Made by a program: the position numbers and the translations under genes
Shown: piece after piece, positions 26,128 through 37,837 of the stretch
Layout: every line of letters starts with the position of its first letter
How positions within the stretch are numbered: the first letter of the stretch is position 1
Assembly: GCA_031315995.1 (NCBI GenBank)
Contig: JALDRG010000006.1
Coordinates: 214,285 to 278,284, forward strand
Length of the DNA: 64,000 nt
Direction: 5' to 3'
Source of the DNA: Nitrospira sp.
Lineage (GTDB): Bacteria; Nitrospirota; Nitrospiria; Nitrospirales; Nitrospiraceae
Notes under the pieces: model-generated
The model's input: the letters and a program-made list of their open reading frames with translations, nothing else
The model's database searches: none
Told to the model about the DNA's origin: nothing

Positions 26128-27762
26128 TCAAAAATTCCCGGCTTGAACCACGTCTTCCAGGCTATTGATATCCAGCCAGTGACCGACCGTATACAGGACC
26201 CGAACCGGCCACTTGCGCTGTAGGAGTTCCTGTAGCAAGTACGGAATACCGGCCTGTCGATTCGCGGGATCGGCAAGGATTTCCGGCAGCAGATCATTGA
26301 TCTGGGCGGCCGCGCTGGAAGAGAGCTTGAGAAACCCCATCCATACCCCGTGAATAGCCTCGTCAGGAACAATCTTCCCCAATTGCTTGAGGTAAATCTT
26401 GGCATTAAACGCTTTGCGAGAATTCGGAATCGTACATTCGGCAAACCCACCCAGCCGAGCATAACTGCTCTGATCCTTCCAGTTGCTGTCGACAAAGATC
26501 ACACAGTCATCTTGCTCTTGGCACAACGCCTGCGGAATATACTTATTGAAGAGCACATCGCCGTAAGAAATGATCGTCGGCTGGAAATGGCCCTTCTTCG
26601 ATCGCAGGGCCTGTGACAGGGAGACCAGTTCACCGGTCTCAGAGAATTCAAGATTGTCAATATACGTTAAGTTAGGAAGCGTCACGGCTTCTTTTTTATA
26701 CCCGCGAACGACAAGAATATCTTTGATCCCAACCGCATTATACGCATCAACGATATGGCTCAAGATCGGGGCACCTTGCACTTTGACCATCGTCTTGGGT
26801 TGTTCTTCGGTCAACTCTCCCAACTCCTCGCCTCTGGATGCGGCCAGCACCACTGCGGACGTGCCTTCGGCACCTCGTGGAAGATACCGTTCCTCTGCCT
26901 CCAGCAATTCCGCGGCATTCTGCAGTCGAAAGATTTCAGAAACCGGAGCCACCTTATCCTCAATGGACAGGAGGTGTTCGCTCTGCTTCAATGCCCGCGC
27001 AGTTTTTTGCATCGACGCCACGGCCGCACGCAGCATGTGGTTGGCCCAAATCACCATCGAAAACCCATGCTGCCGGAACACATCCGTAGGCGTCGAATAA
27101 TACTTGGTGGGAACAATCACGACCGGACACCGGTTGCCCCATTCTCGCTTGAACGCAAGGATCTCATCAGGAACCGACAGGGCGCTGTGAATGAGAATCC
27201 CGTCTGCTCCTGCCTGATGATAGGCGTCCGCTCGACGCAGGGCCTCGGCCAGACCCCACCCACAGATGAAGGCTTCCACCCTGGCAATCAGGCAAAAGTC
27301 AGGATCTGACTGCGCATCTTTCCCCGCCTTAATTTTGCCACAGAATTCCTGCATGTCGGCGAGCGGCTGCGCATCACCCTTGAGAAAACTGTTGGTCTTG
27401 GGAAAGAGTTTGTCTTCAATGCAGACCGCCGCGATATTGCGCTGCTCAAGTTTGCGAATCAGCCGCTGCATGTTGTTGAAATTGCCATACCCCGTATCCC
27501 CATCAAGAAGGATCGGAATCCGGGTCGCATCGGACATGAACTCAAGGTCTTCGAGGACCTGAGTCCAGCTGGCTTCATTGTTGTCTCGAACTCCGAACTG
27601 AGCAGAAATGGAAAGACCGCTGGCCCAGATACCAGGAAACCCCGCCTCCTCCACAATCTTGGCGCTGAGTCCGTTGTGAGCCTCGCAGATAAATTGCAGC
27701 TGGTCGGAGTGGAGCAGATTCTTGAATTGACGTGTCTTGGTCAACGCTTGTCTCGAATTCAT
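26128..27762 (-). CDS. aepX: Phosphoenolpyruvate mutase fused to a nucleotidyltransferase
   Basis: Makes the C-P bond by rearranging PEP to phosphonopyruvate. Residues 1-290 are the mutase: Asp60, DGDTGYG with Asp87 and Asp89, and [11 protein letters not shown] at 116-126, the motif separating mutases from isocitrate lyases. From about 302 an NTP-transferase domain follows ([20 protein letters not shown], then [20 protein letters not shown]). Such domains beside phosphonate genes include PntC-type CTP:2-aminoethylphosphonate cytidylyltransferases, which activate the phosphonate for attachment to glycans or lipids. The activity here is inferred. With aepY it gives phosphonoacetaldehyde; the transaminase is missing. 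Confidence 0.92.
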   Translation of the reverse strand: MNSRQALTKTRQFKNLLHSDQLQFICEAHNGLSAKIVEEAGFPGIWASGLSISAQFGVRDNNEASWTQVLEDLEFMSDATRIPILLDGDTGYGNFNNMQRLIRKLEQRNIAAVCIEDKLFPKTNSFLKGDAQPLADMQEFCGKIKAGKDAQSDPDFCLIARVEAFICGWGLAEALRRADAYHQAGADGILIHSALSVPDEILAFKREWGNRCPVVIVPTKYYSTPTDVFRQHGFSMVIWANHMLRAAVASMQKTARALKQSEHLLSIEDKVAPVSEIFRLQNAAELLEAEERYLPRGAEGTSAVVLAASRGEELGELTEEQPKTMVKVQGAPILSHIVDAYNAVGIKDILVVRGYKKEAVTLPNLTYIDNLEFSETGELVSLSQALRSKKGHFQPTIISYGDVLFNKYIPQALCQEQDDCVIFVDSNWKDQSSYARLGGFAECTIPNSRKAFNAKIYLKQLGKIVPDEAIHGVWMGFLKLSSSAAAQINDLLPEILADPANRQAGIPYLLQELLQRKWPVRVLYTVGHWLDINSLEDVVQAGNF

Positions 27763-28488
27763 GGGCGGAGAAACCTTTCACCAAAGGATGACGCTCTGTA
27801 CTTGTTACCCGCTGAATTATTCATCGCAACCATCTATCCATGCGACAGCACTCAGGCCTCATCTGCGCGATGAGTCCCCGACAATATCAGCCACGCTGAA
27901 AATTCGCTAGAGTGTCGTATGCCGTCACTCAATTCGCATGCGTCGCGAACATTCAGCCGGCGAGACGACGTCCGCCGCTCGGAGAGCCCGCGTATATGAC
28001 ACCGGACGAGGCCGACACTGCGTCGACGAATAGTATCCGAGTGAAGGGCGCCGTCGCCACCGAGTCGTACGCACCATACCGTCAACGACACGCCATCTCG
28101 TCACCCCGTCACGGCCCATACGATGTCTAAGCGCGAATCGGCAAGGAGGAGGCTGTATCACGAGAAAGGCGCAACGAGACCCGGAGATGTCGCGCGGCGA
28201 TATGACACGGAACACTCGGACATGGCAAGGGCTGCTCGGCGCACTCCGTTAAGCGGGGTCTCATCAGGGACTGATGGATAGGCAATCCGCCAGGCAAAAA
28301 TGCTAACCCTATCTCTAATCTGTCGTGTTCTATTCAACACAGTGGAATATTATTGAGACAGGCGGATATCCCAGACGAGAATACTACATCAATTATTTCA
28401 GCTATTTATGCAAAAAAATCGGTGGCCCGACACTTGCTCGGTAGCAAGCTGTCCCGTCGACGAGACAGGCAGTGGAGGAGGTGGGCAT
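27763..28488. other. Intergenic, no gene recognised
   Basis: About 725 bases. Short frames (27912-28130 on +, others on -) have no support beyond length. A strong Shine-Dalgarno-like AAGGAGGAGG at 28143-28152 is followed only by a 39-codon frame without a standard start. The region should contain the promoter of the phosphonate pair on the - strand. Confidence 0.4.
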
Positions 28489-28986
28489 ATGGACGTGACA
28501 CGAAACCAACGAGTCGGTCTCCTTGCCATTATGGTCACTGCTCTGTTTGCCGTCGGCTGCCAGTCTACCCCTGCGACGACTTCGGTTCGATACGACAATG
28601 TTCGCTTCATGGACGTGTGGAGCACCTACATCCATTGTCTTTCCTCGGAAGAAATCCAACCTGCCATTCTGGACTCCTCCAAGTTACGCGAGGTCAGCCA
28701 ATCCCAAGCTCTCCGGTCACCGCTTGAACACATTCTCCCGAGCAAGCTCAAGAATATGGTGACTCAGCCGGCATCACGATTGGCCGTGGACGTTCATGCC
28801 ATGGCCGCCGCGTGCAGCCTGCACGCGGGGAATCTGGCTATGTCGGTTGGTGAACATGATCTGGCAAGAAATCAGTTCAAGCAGATTCTAGAGAACCAAA
28901 CACACGCCGAATATTCGTACTACGCCTCGCAAGCACGGGTACAGCTGTCGCGTCTCGAACTCACGCTCCAGGCTGCTCTTCGATAA
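28489..28986 (+). CDS. Hypothetical lipoprotein
   Basis: 165 residues from ATG 28489, preceded by GGAGGTGGG. The frame opens further upstream at 28408 but without a ribosome site. A type II signal peptide (VGLLAIMVTALFAVGC) places the lipid-bearing Cys near residue 25. The mature part is helical, with a tetratricopeptide-like rhythm at the end (EHDLARNQFKQILENQTHAE, then YYASQARVQLSRLEL). I do not recognise a family. It converges with glgA ten bases away. Confidence 0.7.
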   Translation: MDVTRNQRVGLLAIMVTALFAVGCQSTPATTSVRYDNVRFMDVWSTYIHCLSSEEIQPAILDSSKLREVSQSQALRSPLEHILPSKLKNMVTQPASRLAVDVHAMAAACSLHAGNLAMSVGEHDLARNQFKQILENQTHAEYSYYASQARVQLSRLELTLQAALR

Positions 28987-28996
28987 CCCACGCACG

Positions 28997-30526
28997 TCAG
29001 AGCGCCGCCCCGTCCCTTCCTTGAACCAGCTCCTGGAATAACTGCAGATATCTCTCGGCAGAACGACTCCACGACAAATCCTGCTCCATACCTGCCTTGA
29101 CGATGCGATGCCAGTCCGCCTTCTTCCGGTACACCGACAAGGCAAGCAGAAGAGAGGTCAAGAGTGAGGCCGCACTGGGATCTGTAAAGGTGAAACCCGT
29201 GGCACGCGATCCCTTGTAGGTACTCGGCGTATAGTTGACCACCGTATCGGCCAACCCTCCCGTCGCTCTCACAATGGGAACCGTGCCGTAACGAAGACTG
29301 TACAACTGACTGAGACCACAAGGCTCATAGCGAGATGGCATGAGAAACATATCCGCCCCGGCTTCAATCCGATGGGCCAATCCCTCGTCAAAAACATTGC
29401 GTATCGCGAGTCTTCCTGGATAACGTTCCGCCAACTCGCGTACCTGCCGTTCATACCGCCCGTCCCCCGTCCCGAGAATGACCATCTGCACCTTGAGCTC
29501 CATGAGCTCGGGAATAACTTCGATCACCAGATCGATACCTTTCTGGCTGATCAGTCTGGCAATTACACCGAAGAGCGGCACCTTTTCCATACGAAGCTTC
29601 AACTCTCGCTGAAGCTGGTTCTTGCATCGTGCTTTCCCGGACATGTCGGAGAGAGAATACTGAGACGGCAAATGTGGGTCGCTGGCAGGATTCCAAATGT
29701 CGAGATCAATGCCATTCACGATCCCATGCAGCACACCCTTCCGCTCGCTGATCACTCCTTCCAAGCCGCAGCCATATTCGGGAGTCTGAATCTCCTGACT
29801 GTATGTGGGGCTGACCGTGGTAAGGAGATCGGCGAAGATAATCCCCCCTTTCAACAAATTGACCCGTCCGTAAAACTCGAGCGCGGAGGGGGCAAACAGT
29901 TGTGCGGGAAGACCAGTCAGCGAGAACTGCTCAGCCGGAAACAACCCCTGATAGCCCAGATTGTGAATGGTCAGAACACTGCAGACATCGCGGAGCGAGG
30001 GCGTCGCGCCATACAGCGTCCGCAAATATACGGCGCAGAGGGCGGCCTGCCAATCATGCACATGCAAGAGATCCGCAGACCATCGGTCTTTCTCACTGAC
30101 ATGAACCAACAATTCCATGACGGCCCGACAGAAAAACGTGAACCGATCAAGATTATCCGGATAGTCGAGGCCGGCCTCCTGGTACAGGTCTGAACGAGCA
30201 AAGAACGGATCATGTCGAATGGTCAACACTCGCAGGCGACCCGAACCCATCATCCGCGAATGCGGGCCGGCAACCTCCCGGATCTGTGCCTCGATCAGAC
30301 CCTGCCCCATCGGAACCGCCAATCGGGCATAGTCGGTCTGCGGATAGCCAAGCGCATCGATCTGTCGATAACCGGGCAGCACCACACAGACGTCGTGTCC
30401 CAGTCTCGCAAACTCGATGGCAAGGGCTCCGACCACATCGGCAAGTCCGCCCGTTTTCACAAAAGGCACGACCTCGGAGGATACCATGCAGATCTTGAGC
30501 GGACGATGATCGGAAGCAGGTGTCAT
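28997..30526 (-). CDS. glgA: Glycogen synthase (ADP-glucose type)
   Basis: Extends alpha-1,4-glucan chains from ADP-glucose. The N-terminal substrate-binding motif is KTGGLADVVGAL (Lys24), and the GT5 C-terminal motif is MPSRYEPCGLSQLYSLRYGTV. Length (509) is slightly long but normal. No other glycogen genes (glgB, glgC, glgP) are adjacent. The next genes on the strand are a lipoprotein and a DUF971 protein with short spacing, so expression with them is possible. Confidence 0.94.
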   Translation of the reverse strand: MTPASDHRPLKICMVSSEVVPFVKTGGLADVVGALAIEFARLGHDVCVVLPGYRQIDALGYPQTDYARLAVPMGQGLIEAQIREVAGPHSRMMGSGRLRVLTIRHDPFFARSDLYQEAGLDYPDNLDRFTFFCRAVMELLVHVSEKDRWSADLLHVHDWQAALCAVYLRTLYGATPSLRDVCSVLTIHNLGYQGLFPAEQFSLTGLPAQLFAPSALEFYGRVNLLKGGIIFADLLTTVSPTYSQEIQTPEYGCGLEGVISERKGVLHGIVNGIDLDIWNPASDPHLPSQYSLSDMSGKARCKNQLQRELKLRMEKVPLFGVIARLISQKGIDLVIEVIPELMELKVQMVILGTGDGRYERQVRELAERYPGRLAIRNVFDEGLAHRIEAGADMFLMPSRYEPCGLSQLYSLRYGTVPIVRATGGLADTVVNYTPSTYKGSRATGFTFTDPSAASLLTSLLLALSVYRKKADWHRIVKAGMEQDLSWSRSAERYLQLFQELVQGRDGAAL

Positions 30527-30549
30527 AGAGCGGCAACCATCAACTACTT

Positions 30550-31011
30550 CTACTTCACGGCTGGGGATAATTCCAGTCTGGTCTTGAACTGAGACTCGTA
30601 CTTCCAGGTCTTGCCCACAGCATGCACCTTTTCGGCCGTCATCGCTTCCTGGTACACGAGGGCGTCCTCAAGAAACACCAAATACTGACCATGATCCGGA
30701 TAGGCCAGGAATACCGCGTCGCCGGCGACAAGCCCGGTTTCCCATCCGGGCGGAGATTCTCCGAGCGCCATGCGTGACTGCGGAATGAGTCGTCCGTCCG
30801 GCATCCCGAAGAAATGCGTGAACTGCTGGTGAAGATAGGTCGGCTCCCCCCAGGTTTCTACAAACGCCCGCGGGGTCAGCTGATGGACTCGATAGTCACC
30901 ATTGTGAATCAGCCGTTTCTGCTGCTCCAACGAAGGGAGGCTGGAACAGGATACCGACAAAAGACCGACCAACAGCCACCATCCCACCGCAATGCATCGA
31001 CCTGGTTTCAT
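30550..31011 (-). CDS. Hypothetical lipoprotein
   Basis: 153 residues. The signal peptide GWWLLVGLLSVSC has a lipobox with Cys near residue 22. The mature part starts SSLPSLEQQKRLI and has TPRAFVETWGEPTYLHQQFT, a pattern seen in SmpA/OmlA-like small envelope proteins, but I cannot assign it firmly. Lies 24 bases upstream of glgA in the same direction. Confidence 0.68.
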   Translation of the reverse strand: MKPGRCIAVGWWLLVGLLSVSCSSLPSLEQQKRLIHNGDYRVHQLTPRAFVETWGEPTYLHQQFTHFFGMPDGRLIPQSRMALGESPPGWETGLVAGDAVFLAYPDHGQYLVFLEDALVYQEAMTAEKVHAVGKTWKYESQFKTRLELSPAVK

Positions 31012-31059
31012 CTGATTGAGCCTCCCTCGTGTCTCACTCGTGCCACCGCTGCTCCTCGG

Positions 31060-31416
31060 TCAGAGCAAGCGTCTGGACCGTGGCTCTACCGGTTTTACCG
31101 GCTGACAGACATCGCACTGGCACATCCGCCGAAGGAACGTATACGAATAGATGCCCGTATCGTGTCCATCGCTCCACGTGAACTGAAACGCGTACCGTCC
31201 CACCGGCTGCATGTCTTGCAACATAATCACCATCGGCACATCATCCGGTTTCAGGCGCAGCTCCCCGGTCCACTCATCAGTGCAGGCGGCGCACGGACAA
31301 TGCTGTCTGAGATACCGGACGGGATACAACGCCTTATGCCCATCACTCCAGGTGATACTCAAGACGCCCTTCTCCACCCATTCCATATCGGTTGGTTCAA
31401 GCATAGTCTCACTCAT
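31060..31416 (-). CDS. DUF971-domain protein
   Basis: 118 residues from ATG 31416 (the frame opens at 31473). Core pattern: LSITWSDGHKALYPVRYLRQ, then CPCAAC, then a second WSDGHDTGIYSYTFLRRMC. This is the DUF971 / gamma-butyrobetaine-hydroxylase N-terminal-like fold. The cysteine pairs (CPCAAC and CQCDVC) could bind zinc or an Fe-S cluster. DUF971 proteins often sit near Mrp-type Fe-S ATPases; here the Mrp gene is far away. Function unproven. Confidence 0.83.
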   Translation of the reverse strand: MSETMLEPTDMEWVEKGVLSITWSDGHKALYPVRYLRQHCPCAACTDEWTGELRLKPDDVPMVIMLQDMQPVGRYAFQFTWSDGHDTGIYSYTFLRRMCQCDVCQPVKPVEPRSRRLL

Positions 31417-31479
31417 AACAATCAACGTCCCCTCATGCGCGGAACCGGAACACCTACCCACCGCAAGCAACATCTCTGC

Positions 31480-32238
31480 TTACACAGGACTCCCGTTTGT
31501 TAGAAAATCAACCGATGGAAGACGTCGTCCCGCCACCACCGTGACATAACTTTCGATCGCCGACTCAACTTCAGCCCGCACTTGGCCGACCGCTTGCAAT
31601 CGACCCAAGAGCGCCGGCTGCATCTGTAACGCTTGATGGAGAAAGGCGACGCTTCCCCGTGACAGAGCCGTGCAACGAAACGGCTGACGGCTCGCGCACC
31701 GCTCGCAGACCATACCCCCGGCCATCGGCGAAAATTGCGGAAGCGGACTTCGATGGACTTGGCCACAGGTCGCGCACTGCTCGGTCTGCGGTCGGAAACC
31801 GGTCATTCCCAACAAACGAATCTGGAACAGCAAAGTCGTCCAAGCCGCATCCCGACTCTCCAACAATGTGCGCAACCCCGACTCTAAGATCTCAAACACC
31901 CGCGGCTCCGCATCACCTTCGGCCATCACTGCGCTCACGAGATTGACCATGCGCCCAGCTGCCGTCATGAGCATCAGATCACCGCGAAACTTGCTGAACG
32001 GTTCATCCATGGCGACTTGCGAGATTCGGTACAGTGAATCGCCGGGCTTCTCAAAGAGATCCAGCTGGCAAAGGGTAAATGGCTCGACCATGCCGCCGAG
32101 CCGGCTCTTCAACCGGCGCGCACCGCGGGCGACTCCGCGCAGCTTCCCTAAGCGCATCGTATAGAACGTGACGATGCGGTCGGCATCACCCCACTTTCGG
32201 CTGTGCAGCACGATCGCAGCAGTCTTCAGCAACGGCAT
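31480..32238 (-). CDS. recO: DNA repair protein RecO
   Basis: Loads RecA on SSB-coated single-stranded DNA in the RecF pathway. The N-terminal OB fold starts PLLKTAAIVLHSRKWGDADR. A zinc finger in the C-terminal half has CATCGQ and CERC. I chose ATG 32238 (252 residues); the frame opens at GTG 32283, and no start has a clear ribosome site. It follows mgtE within about 50 bases on the same strand. Confidence 0.88.
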   Translation of the reverse strand: MPLLKTAAIVLHSRKWGDADRIVTFYTMRLGKLRGVARGARRLKSRLGGMVEPFTLCQLDLFEKPGDSLYRISQVAMDEPFSKFRGDLMLMTAAGRMVNLVSAVMAEGDAEPRVFEILESGLRTLLESRDAAWTTLLFQIRLLGMTGFRPQTEQCATCGQVHRSPLPQFSPMAGGMVCERCASRQPFRCTALSRGSVAFLHQALQMQPALLGRLQAVGQVRAEVESAIESYVTVVAGRRLPSVDFLTNGSPV

Positions 32239-32292
32239 GTCAGCACCCGGCATGAAGGATGACTTGGGAACGAGGAGGTTCACACCGCATCG

Positions 32293-33630
32293 TTATCGAA
32301 TTCGTTCGAGGAATACCGTCGCCAGCGTGAGGTAAATGGCGATGCCCGTAATGTCGTTGGCCGTCGTCACAAATGGACCGGCGGCGACAGCGGGATCCAC
32401 CCCCATCCGTTTCAGCACGATGGGCATCACCGTCGCCATACTCGTCGAGACGAGGAACGCCGTGATGAGCGAGACTCCGACGACCATGCCCAGAAATACC
32501 TGGTGCCACAACCAACCGACAACGGTCAGCATGAGACTACAAACAATGCCCATCAAGAAGGCAATCTTCGCTTCGCGGAAAAAAATCTTCCAGACGTCGG
32601 TGAGTTCCACCAGGCCGGTCGCGAGACCTCGAATAATGAGCGTGGATGATTGCAGCCCGACATTGCCCCCCATGGCCGCGATGACGGGGATAAAGCTGAC
32701 GATGGCCACCACTTCCTGAATGGTATACCGGAATACCCAGAGCAGCATACCGGACAGGAGACTCCCGACAAGATTGGTAAATAACCAGGGCAGACGCACC
32801 CGAGCGGCGGCCATACTTGAGGACTTGAACATCGCGTCCTCTTCAATGGCTCCAGCCATTTTCAGCATGTCCTCGGTGGCCTCTTCCCGGATGACATCGA
32901 CGACGTCGTCGACCGTGATGATCCCTACCAATTTCCCGTCTTTCTCCACTACCGGAATGGCCAGCAGGTTATAACTCGCCACCTGACGCGACACTTCCTC
33001 CTGATCCATATCCACAGCTACGCTGATCAGATCACGAGTCATGATATTTTTGAGCGGGGTCGCCGGAGGAACGGTCAACAATTGGCGGAGCGATAATACC
33101 CCCACAAGCCGGTCTTCCTTATCCGTCACATAGATATAGAACACCATCTCCGCATCGGTCGCTTGCTGCAAGCGACGAATGGCTTCCTGAGCAGTGGCAT
33201 CCTCAAAGAGCGCGAAAAACTCCGTAGTCATGATCCCGCCGGCCGTGCCTTTGGGATACTTCAACAGATCCGCGATCTCAGTGGAGTCTTCCGTCCGCAT
33301 CAGCGCCAGGATTCCCTTCGCGCGATCGTTCGGAATCACACTCAAGATGTAGGCGATGTCGTCGGAGCCGAGATCTTTCAACAACCACGCGGCATCAGAG
33401 GGCGCCAAATCGGACAACACCAGGGTGATGCTCTCGCCGTCCAATTCACTGAGCACCTGGCCGCGCTTCACATCCCCACGCACCAACTCGAAGATTTCGC
33501 GTTTTTCTTTCAGCGAGGAGAGGTGGTCGATGACGTTCGCAATATCCGCCGGATGCATGCGCGCCAGCAGTTTCGCCAGATTGGTGATGGCGCCGCGCCG
33601 CAAGAGCCGCTGAATGGAGACCAGCCGCAC
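32293..33630 (-). CDS. mgtE: Magnesium transporter MgtE
   Basis: Mg2+-gated channel, 445 residues. Order: MgtE N domain (about 1-120, HPADIANVIDHLSSLKEKRE), two CBS domains (about 125-250, with VGVLSLRQLL and VGIITVDDVVDVIREE), then five membrane helices from about 275. The helices include FIPVIAAMGGNVGLQSSTL, the conserved pore segment, and DPAVAAGPFVTTANDITGI. I used the GTG at 33630; the frame stays open upstream to the era stop without a better start. Regulation by cytosolic Mg2+ through the N and CBS domains is a family property. Confidence 0.93.
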   Translation of the reverse strand: MRLVSIQRLLRRGAITNLAKLLARMHPADIANVIDHLSSLKEKREIFELVRGDVKRGQVLSELDGESITLVLSDLAPSDAAWLLKDLGSDDIAYILSVIPNDRAKGILALMRTEDSTEIADLLKYPKGTAGGIMTTEFFALFEDATAQEAIRRLQQATDAEMVFYIYVTDKEDRLVGVLSLRQLLTVPPATPLKNIMTRDLISVAVDMDQEEVSRQVASYNLLAIPVVEKDGKLVGIITVDDVVDVIREEATEDMLKMAGAIEEDAMFKSSSMAAARVRLPWLFTNLVGSLLSGMLLWVFRYTIQEVVAIVSFIPVIAAMGGNVGLQSSTLIIRGLATGLVELTDVWKIFFREAKIAFLMGIVCSLMLTVVGWLWHQVFLGMVVGVSLITAFLVSTSMATVMPIVLKRMGVDPAVAAGPFVTTANDITGIAIYLTLATVFLERIR

Positions 33631-33736
33631 GTCGGACTTGGTCTGACCGTTACCGGTGGCCTCACGAGACGTATCTCTCCCGAGCGGCTCCTTCTCTGGA
33701 TGCCGCGTCGGTTCGGACGAGTGGATGGTGAGATCG

Positions 33737-34621
33737 TTAATAACCGAGCTCCGCGAGGGTTTGTTCGTCTTCTCGCCACGATTCCCGCACTTTGACCCAC
33801 AACTTCAGAAACACCTTCATCCCGAACAACCGTTCCATATCTTCACGCGCCGCCGTCCCGACCAGCTTGAGGCGCTCGCCGTGTTTGCCGATCAGAATGC
33901 CTTTTTGTGACTCCTTCTCGACCAGCACCACGGCACCGATCTTGGTCAATTTCTTGGTTTCCAAAAACTCTTCGATCTCGACCGCCACTGAATGAGGCAC
34001 TTCTTCGTAGGTCTGCTGCAGGATCTTCTCGCGAATCAGTTCGGCCGCCAGGGTCCGCATCGATTGATCCGTGACCACATCGTCACCATAGGTCGCCTCA
34101 CCTTCCGCCAAAAGCGAGACGGTCACCGACAACAAGCGATCCACATTGTCCGCAGTTTCCGCCGACACCGGAACAATTTCCGTCCAGGGGAAGATTCGTA
34201 GATACTGCTCCATTAAAGGAAGCAGTCTCGACTTGTTCACCAAATCCACCTTGTTGATGACCAACACGACCGGACGGGCCTGCTTGGCGACCGCCTGCTT
34301 CACATGCTCGACGACAGCGAGGTCGCCGGGACCCGGCTGAGCCGTCGCCTCGACGACCACGTACAACACATCGGCGTCGTCAAAAGTATCCAGCGTCGTA
34401 CGCACCATACGGCGGTTCAGCAAATGGTGCGGCTCGTGAAACCCGGGCGTGTCGAGAAACACTATTTGTGCGCCTTCCACATGGGCCACCCCCAAGATTC
34501 GCGTCCGGGTTGTTTGTGGCTTGTCGGACACGATCGCAATTTTTTCTTCCAGCAGGCGATTGAGGAGCGTCGATTTCCCGACGTTCGATCGCCCGATGAT
34601 CGCCACACTGCCGAACTTCAT
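33737..34621 (-). CDS. era: GTPase Era
   Basis: Essential GTPase for 16S rRNA processing and 30S assembly. G1 GRSNVGKSTL, G3 DTPGFHEP, G4 NKVD and G5 VSAET lie in the N-terminal domain. A KH domain follows (KGILIGKHGERLKLVGTAAR). Length 294 is typical. Its start overlaps the end of the ftsB gene by four bases (ATGA), so the two are coupled. Confidence 0.95.
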   Translation of the reverse strand: MKFGSVAIIGRSNVGKSTLLNRLLEEKIAIVSDKPQTTRTRILGVAHVEGAQIVFLDTPGFHEPHHLLNRRMVRTTLDTFDDADVLYVVVEATAQPGPGDLAVVEHVKQAVAKQARPVVLVINKVDLVNKSRLLPLMEQYLRIFPWTEIVPVSAETADNVDRLLSVTVSLLAEGEATYGDDVVTDQSMRTLAAELIREKILQQTYEEVPHSVAVEIEEFLETKKLTKIGAVVLVEKESQKGILIGKHGERLKLVGTAAREDMERLFGMKVFLKLWVKVRESWREDEQTLAELGY

Positions 34622-34977
34622 GGCGTCTTCACCAGAGGAAGCCGTTCTTTGTCGCCGAGCGGCGCGAGTTGATACACCGTTTCTCCTTTCCGCACATACC
34701 CTAATCGTTCCCTCGCTAGTTCCTCGATCCGAGTCGTGTCGTACTGGACGCGATCCAGATCCGTGCGCAGCTCGCCGTTCAGCCGCTGAAGGTCGGTCAG
34801 CTCCTGATCCAACTGCTCCGCATGGTCACGCAAATGCAAATACCTCGCAATGCCCATCTCCCCGAACAGCAGGGCGCCCATCATTAGGAACAGCGCCCCG
34901 AGCCCCACCCACTTGCCGGCGGACCACAGCTTGCGCTGCCAATCCAACCAGTCGCGACCACGGTTCGGCTTAATCAT
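34618..34977 (-). CDS. ftsB: FtsB/DivIC-like septum formation initiator
   Basis: Small bitopic division protein, 119 residues. One membrane helix (about 22-42), then a coiled coil (DHAEQLDQELTDLQRLNGEL), then the family signature EELARERLGYVRKGETVYQ. It joins FtsL and FtsQ at the septum. Lies nine bases downstream of eno, a linkage seen in many bacteria. Confidence 0.86.
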   Translation of the reverse strand: MIKPNRGRDWLDWQRKLWSAGKWVGLGALFLMMGALLFGEMGIARYLHLRDHAEQLDQELTDLQRLNGELRTDLDRVQYDTTRIEELARERLGYVRKGETVYQLAPLGDKERLPLVKTP

Positions 34978-34985
34978 GGCAGTAA

Positions 34986-36290
<1,305 letters not shown>

Positions 36291-36407
36291 CTACACCGAA
36301 CCATCACTGCTGTCGTCTTGTCCTTGCATCAACGCCCGTCGACGTTCATTCCATCCTGCCGACCACCGGGAGAGTACCTCGAGTGCCGCACTCTGCAACT
36401 CCCTCGC

Positions 36408-37835
36408 TCATCCCAATGCCTTCTTGAGCAGGTCATTCACCTTCCCAGGATTCGCCTTCCCGCCGGAGGCCTTCATCACCTGCCCGACGAGGAACCCCAG
36501 CACCTGCTGTTTGCCTTCTTTGAACTGTCTCACTTGGGCGGGATTCTTCGCCAAAACTTCCTGAATGAGGGTCACCAGGGCTCCTTCGTCGGAGACTTGC
36601 GTGAGCCCCTTGTCCTGGACGATCTGGGCCGGGGCCTTGCCTGAGGCATAGACGTCCGGAAAGATCTCGCGCGCCACCTTGAGACTAATCACGCCTTGAT
36701 CCACAAGGGTCAACAACTCGACCAGCCGCTCAGGCGTCACGGGGGAGGCATCCGCTTCGATTCCTGCGTGATTCAATTCACGCAACAATTCTCCCATCAC
36801 CCAATTGCTCACCGTCTTGGGATGAGGATAGAGCGTCACGCAAGCCTCAAAGTAGATCGACAAGGCTTTATTGGAAGTGAGAATGCCTGCGTCATACTCA
36901 GGCACTCCATGCTCCGCGATAAATCGCTGCTGCTTTGCCGAACCCAATTCCGGCAATCCTTGGCGCAGCTGTTCGATCCGTTCGGCCGAAATCTCTACGG
37001 GAACCAGGTCGGGGTCAGGAAAATACCGATAGTCATGCGCCTCTTCCTTGCTGCGCATGACCGCCGTTTCACCGCGCTCATGATTCCAGAGCCTGGTCTC
37101 CTGATAAATCTTCCCGCCTTCGTTCAGCACCTTGGTCTGCCGCTTGATTTCGAAATCGACGGCGTCTTTCACGAACTTGAACGAATTGATGTTCTTCAGC
37201 TCAACCTTCGTCCCGAACGTCTTCTGCCCCACCGGACGCAGGGAAAGATTCGGTTCGCAGCGAAAACTTCCCTCCTCCATGTTGCCATCACACACATCGA
37301 GATACATCAAGAGTTCGCGCAACGACTTCAGATAGGCTACCACCTCCTCGGACGAATTCAGATCCGGCTCGGTGACGATTTCCAGCAACGGCGTTCCGGC
37401 ACGATTCAAATCCACCAGGCTCATCCCACTCCCGCCCTCGTGGAGATTTTTTCCGGCATCTTCTTCCAGATGAGCCCGCCTGATACGGACTCGTTTGCGG
37501 GTTCCCCCGGCGGCAATCTCAATCCAGCCGTTTTCACAAATCGGCGCTTCGTATTGCGAGATTTGATAGCCCTTGGGCAAATCGGGATAAAAATAGTTCT
37601 TACGAGCGAAGCGATTCCGTACCCCGATCGTGCCGTTCATCGCGAGACCGGCACGCACCGCCATCTCCACGGCCTTCTCGTTGAGGACCGGCAACGTCCC
37701 GGGGAGCCCCAGGCACACGGGACAGGTCTGCGAATTCGCCGTGAGACCGAAGATCGTCCCGCAGGCACAAAACAACTTTGACTGCGTGCGCAACTGCGCA
37801 TGCACTTCCACGCCGATGACGACTTCGTAGGCCAC
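36408..37835 (-). CDS. gatB: Asp-tRNA(Asn)/Glu-tRNA(Gln) amidotransferase subunit B
   Basis: tRNA-binding and kinase subunit of GatCAB, which turns misacylated Glu-tRNA(Gln) or Asp-tRNA(Asn) into the correct amide. 475 residues. The start [19 protein letters not shown] is diagnostic, followed by [15 protein letters not shown] and the [12 protein letters not shown] block. The C-terminal YqeY-like tail is complete ([18 protein letters not shown]). Two small genes separate it from gatA on the same strand. Confidence 0.96.
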   Translation of the reverse strand: MAYEVVIGVEVHAQLRTQSKLFCACGTIFGLTANSQTCPVCLGLPGTLPVLNEKAVEMAVRAGLAMNGTIGVRNRFARKNYFYPDLPKGYQISQYEAPICENGWIEIAAGGTRKRVRIRRAHLEEDAGKNLHEGGSGMSLVDLNRAGTPLLEIVTEPDLNSSEEVVAYLKSLRELLMYLDVCDGNMEEGSFRCEPNLSLRPVGQKTFGTKVELKNINSFKFVKDAVDFEIKRQTKVLNEGGKIYQETRLWNHERGETAVMRSKEEAHDYRYFPDPDLVPVEISAERIEQLRQGLPELGSAKQQRFIAEHGVPEYDAGILTSNKALSIYFEACVTLYPHPKTVSNWVMGELLRELNHAGIEADASPVTPERLVELLTLVDQGVISLKVAREIFPDVYASGKAPAQIVQDKGLTQVSDEGALVTLIQEVLAKNPAQVRQFKEGKQQVLGFLVGQVMKASGGKANPGKVNDLLKKALG

Positions 37836-37837
37836 GC

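Noticed and set aside
36696..37781. 361-codon + strand frame
   Set aside because: Antisense to gatB; no motif of its own.
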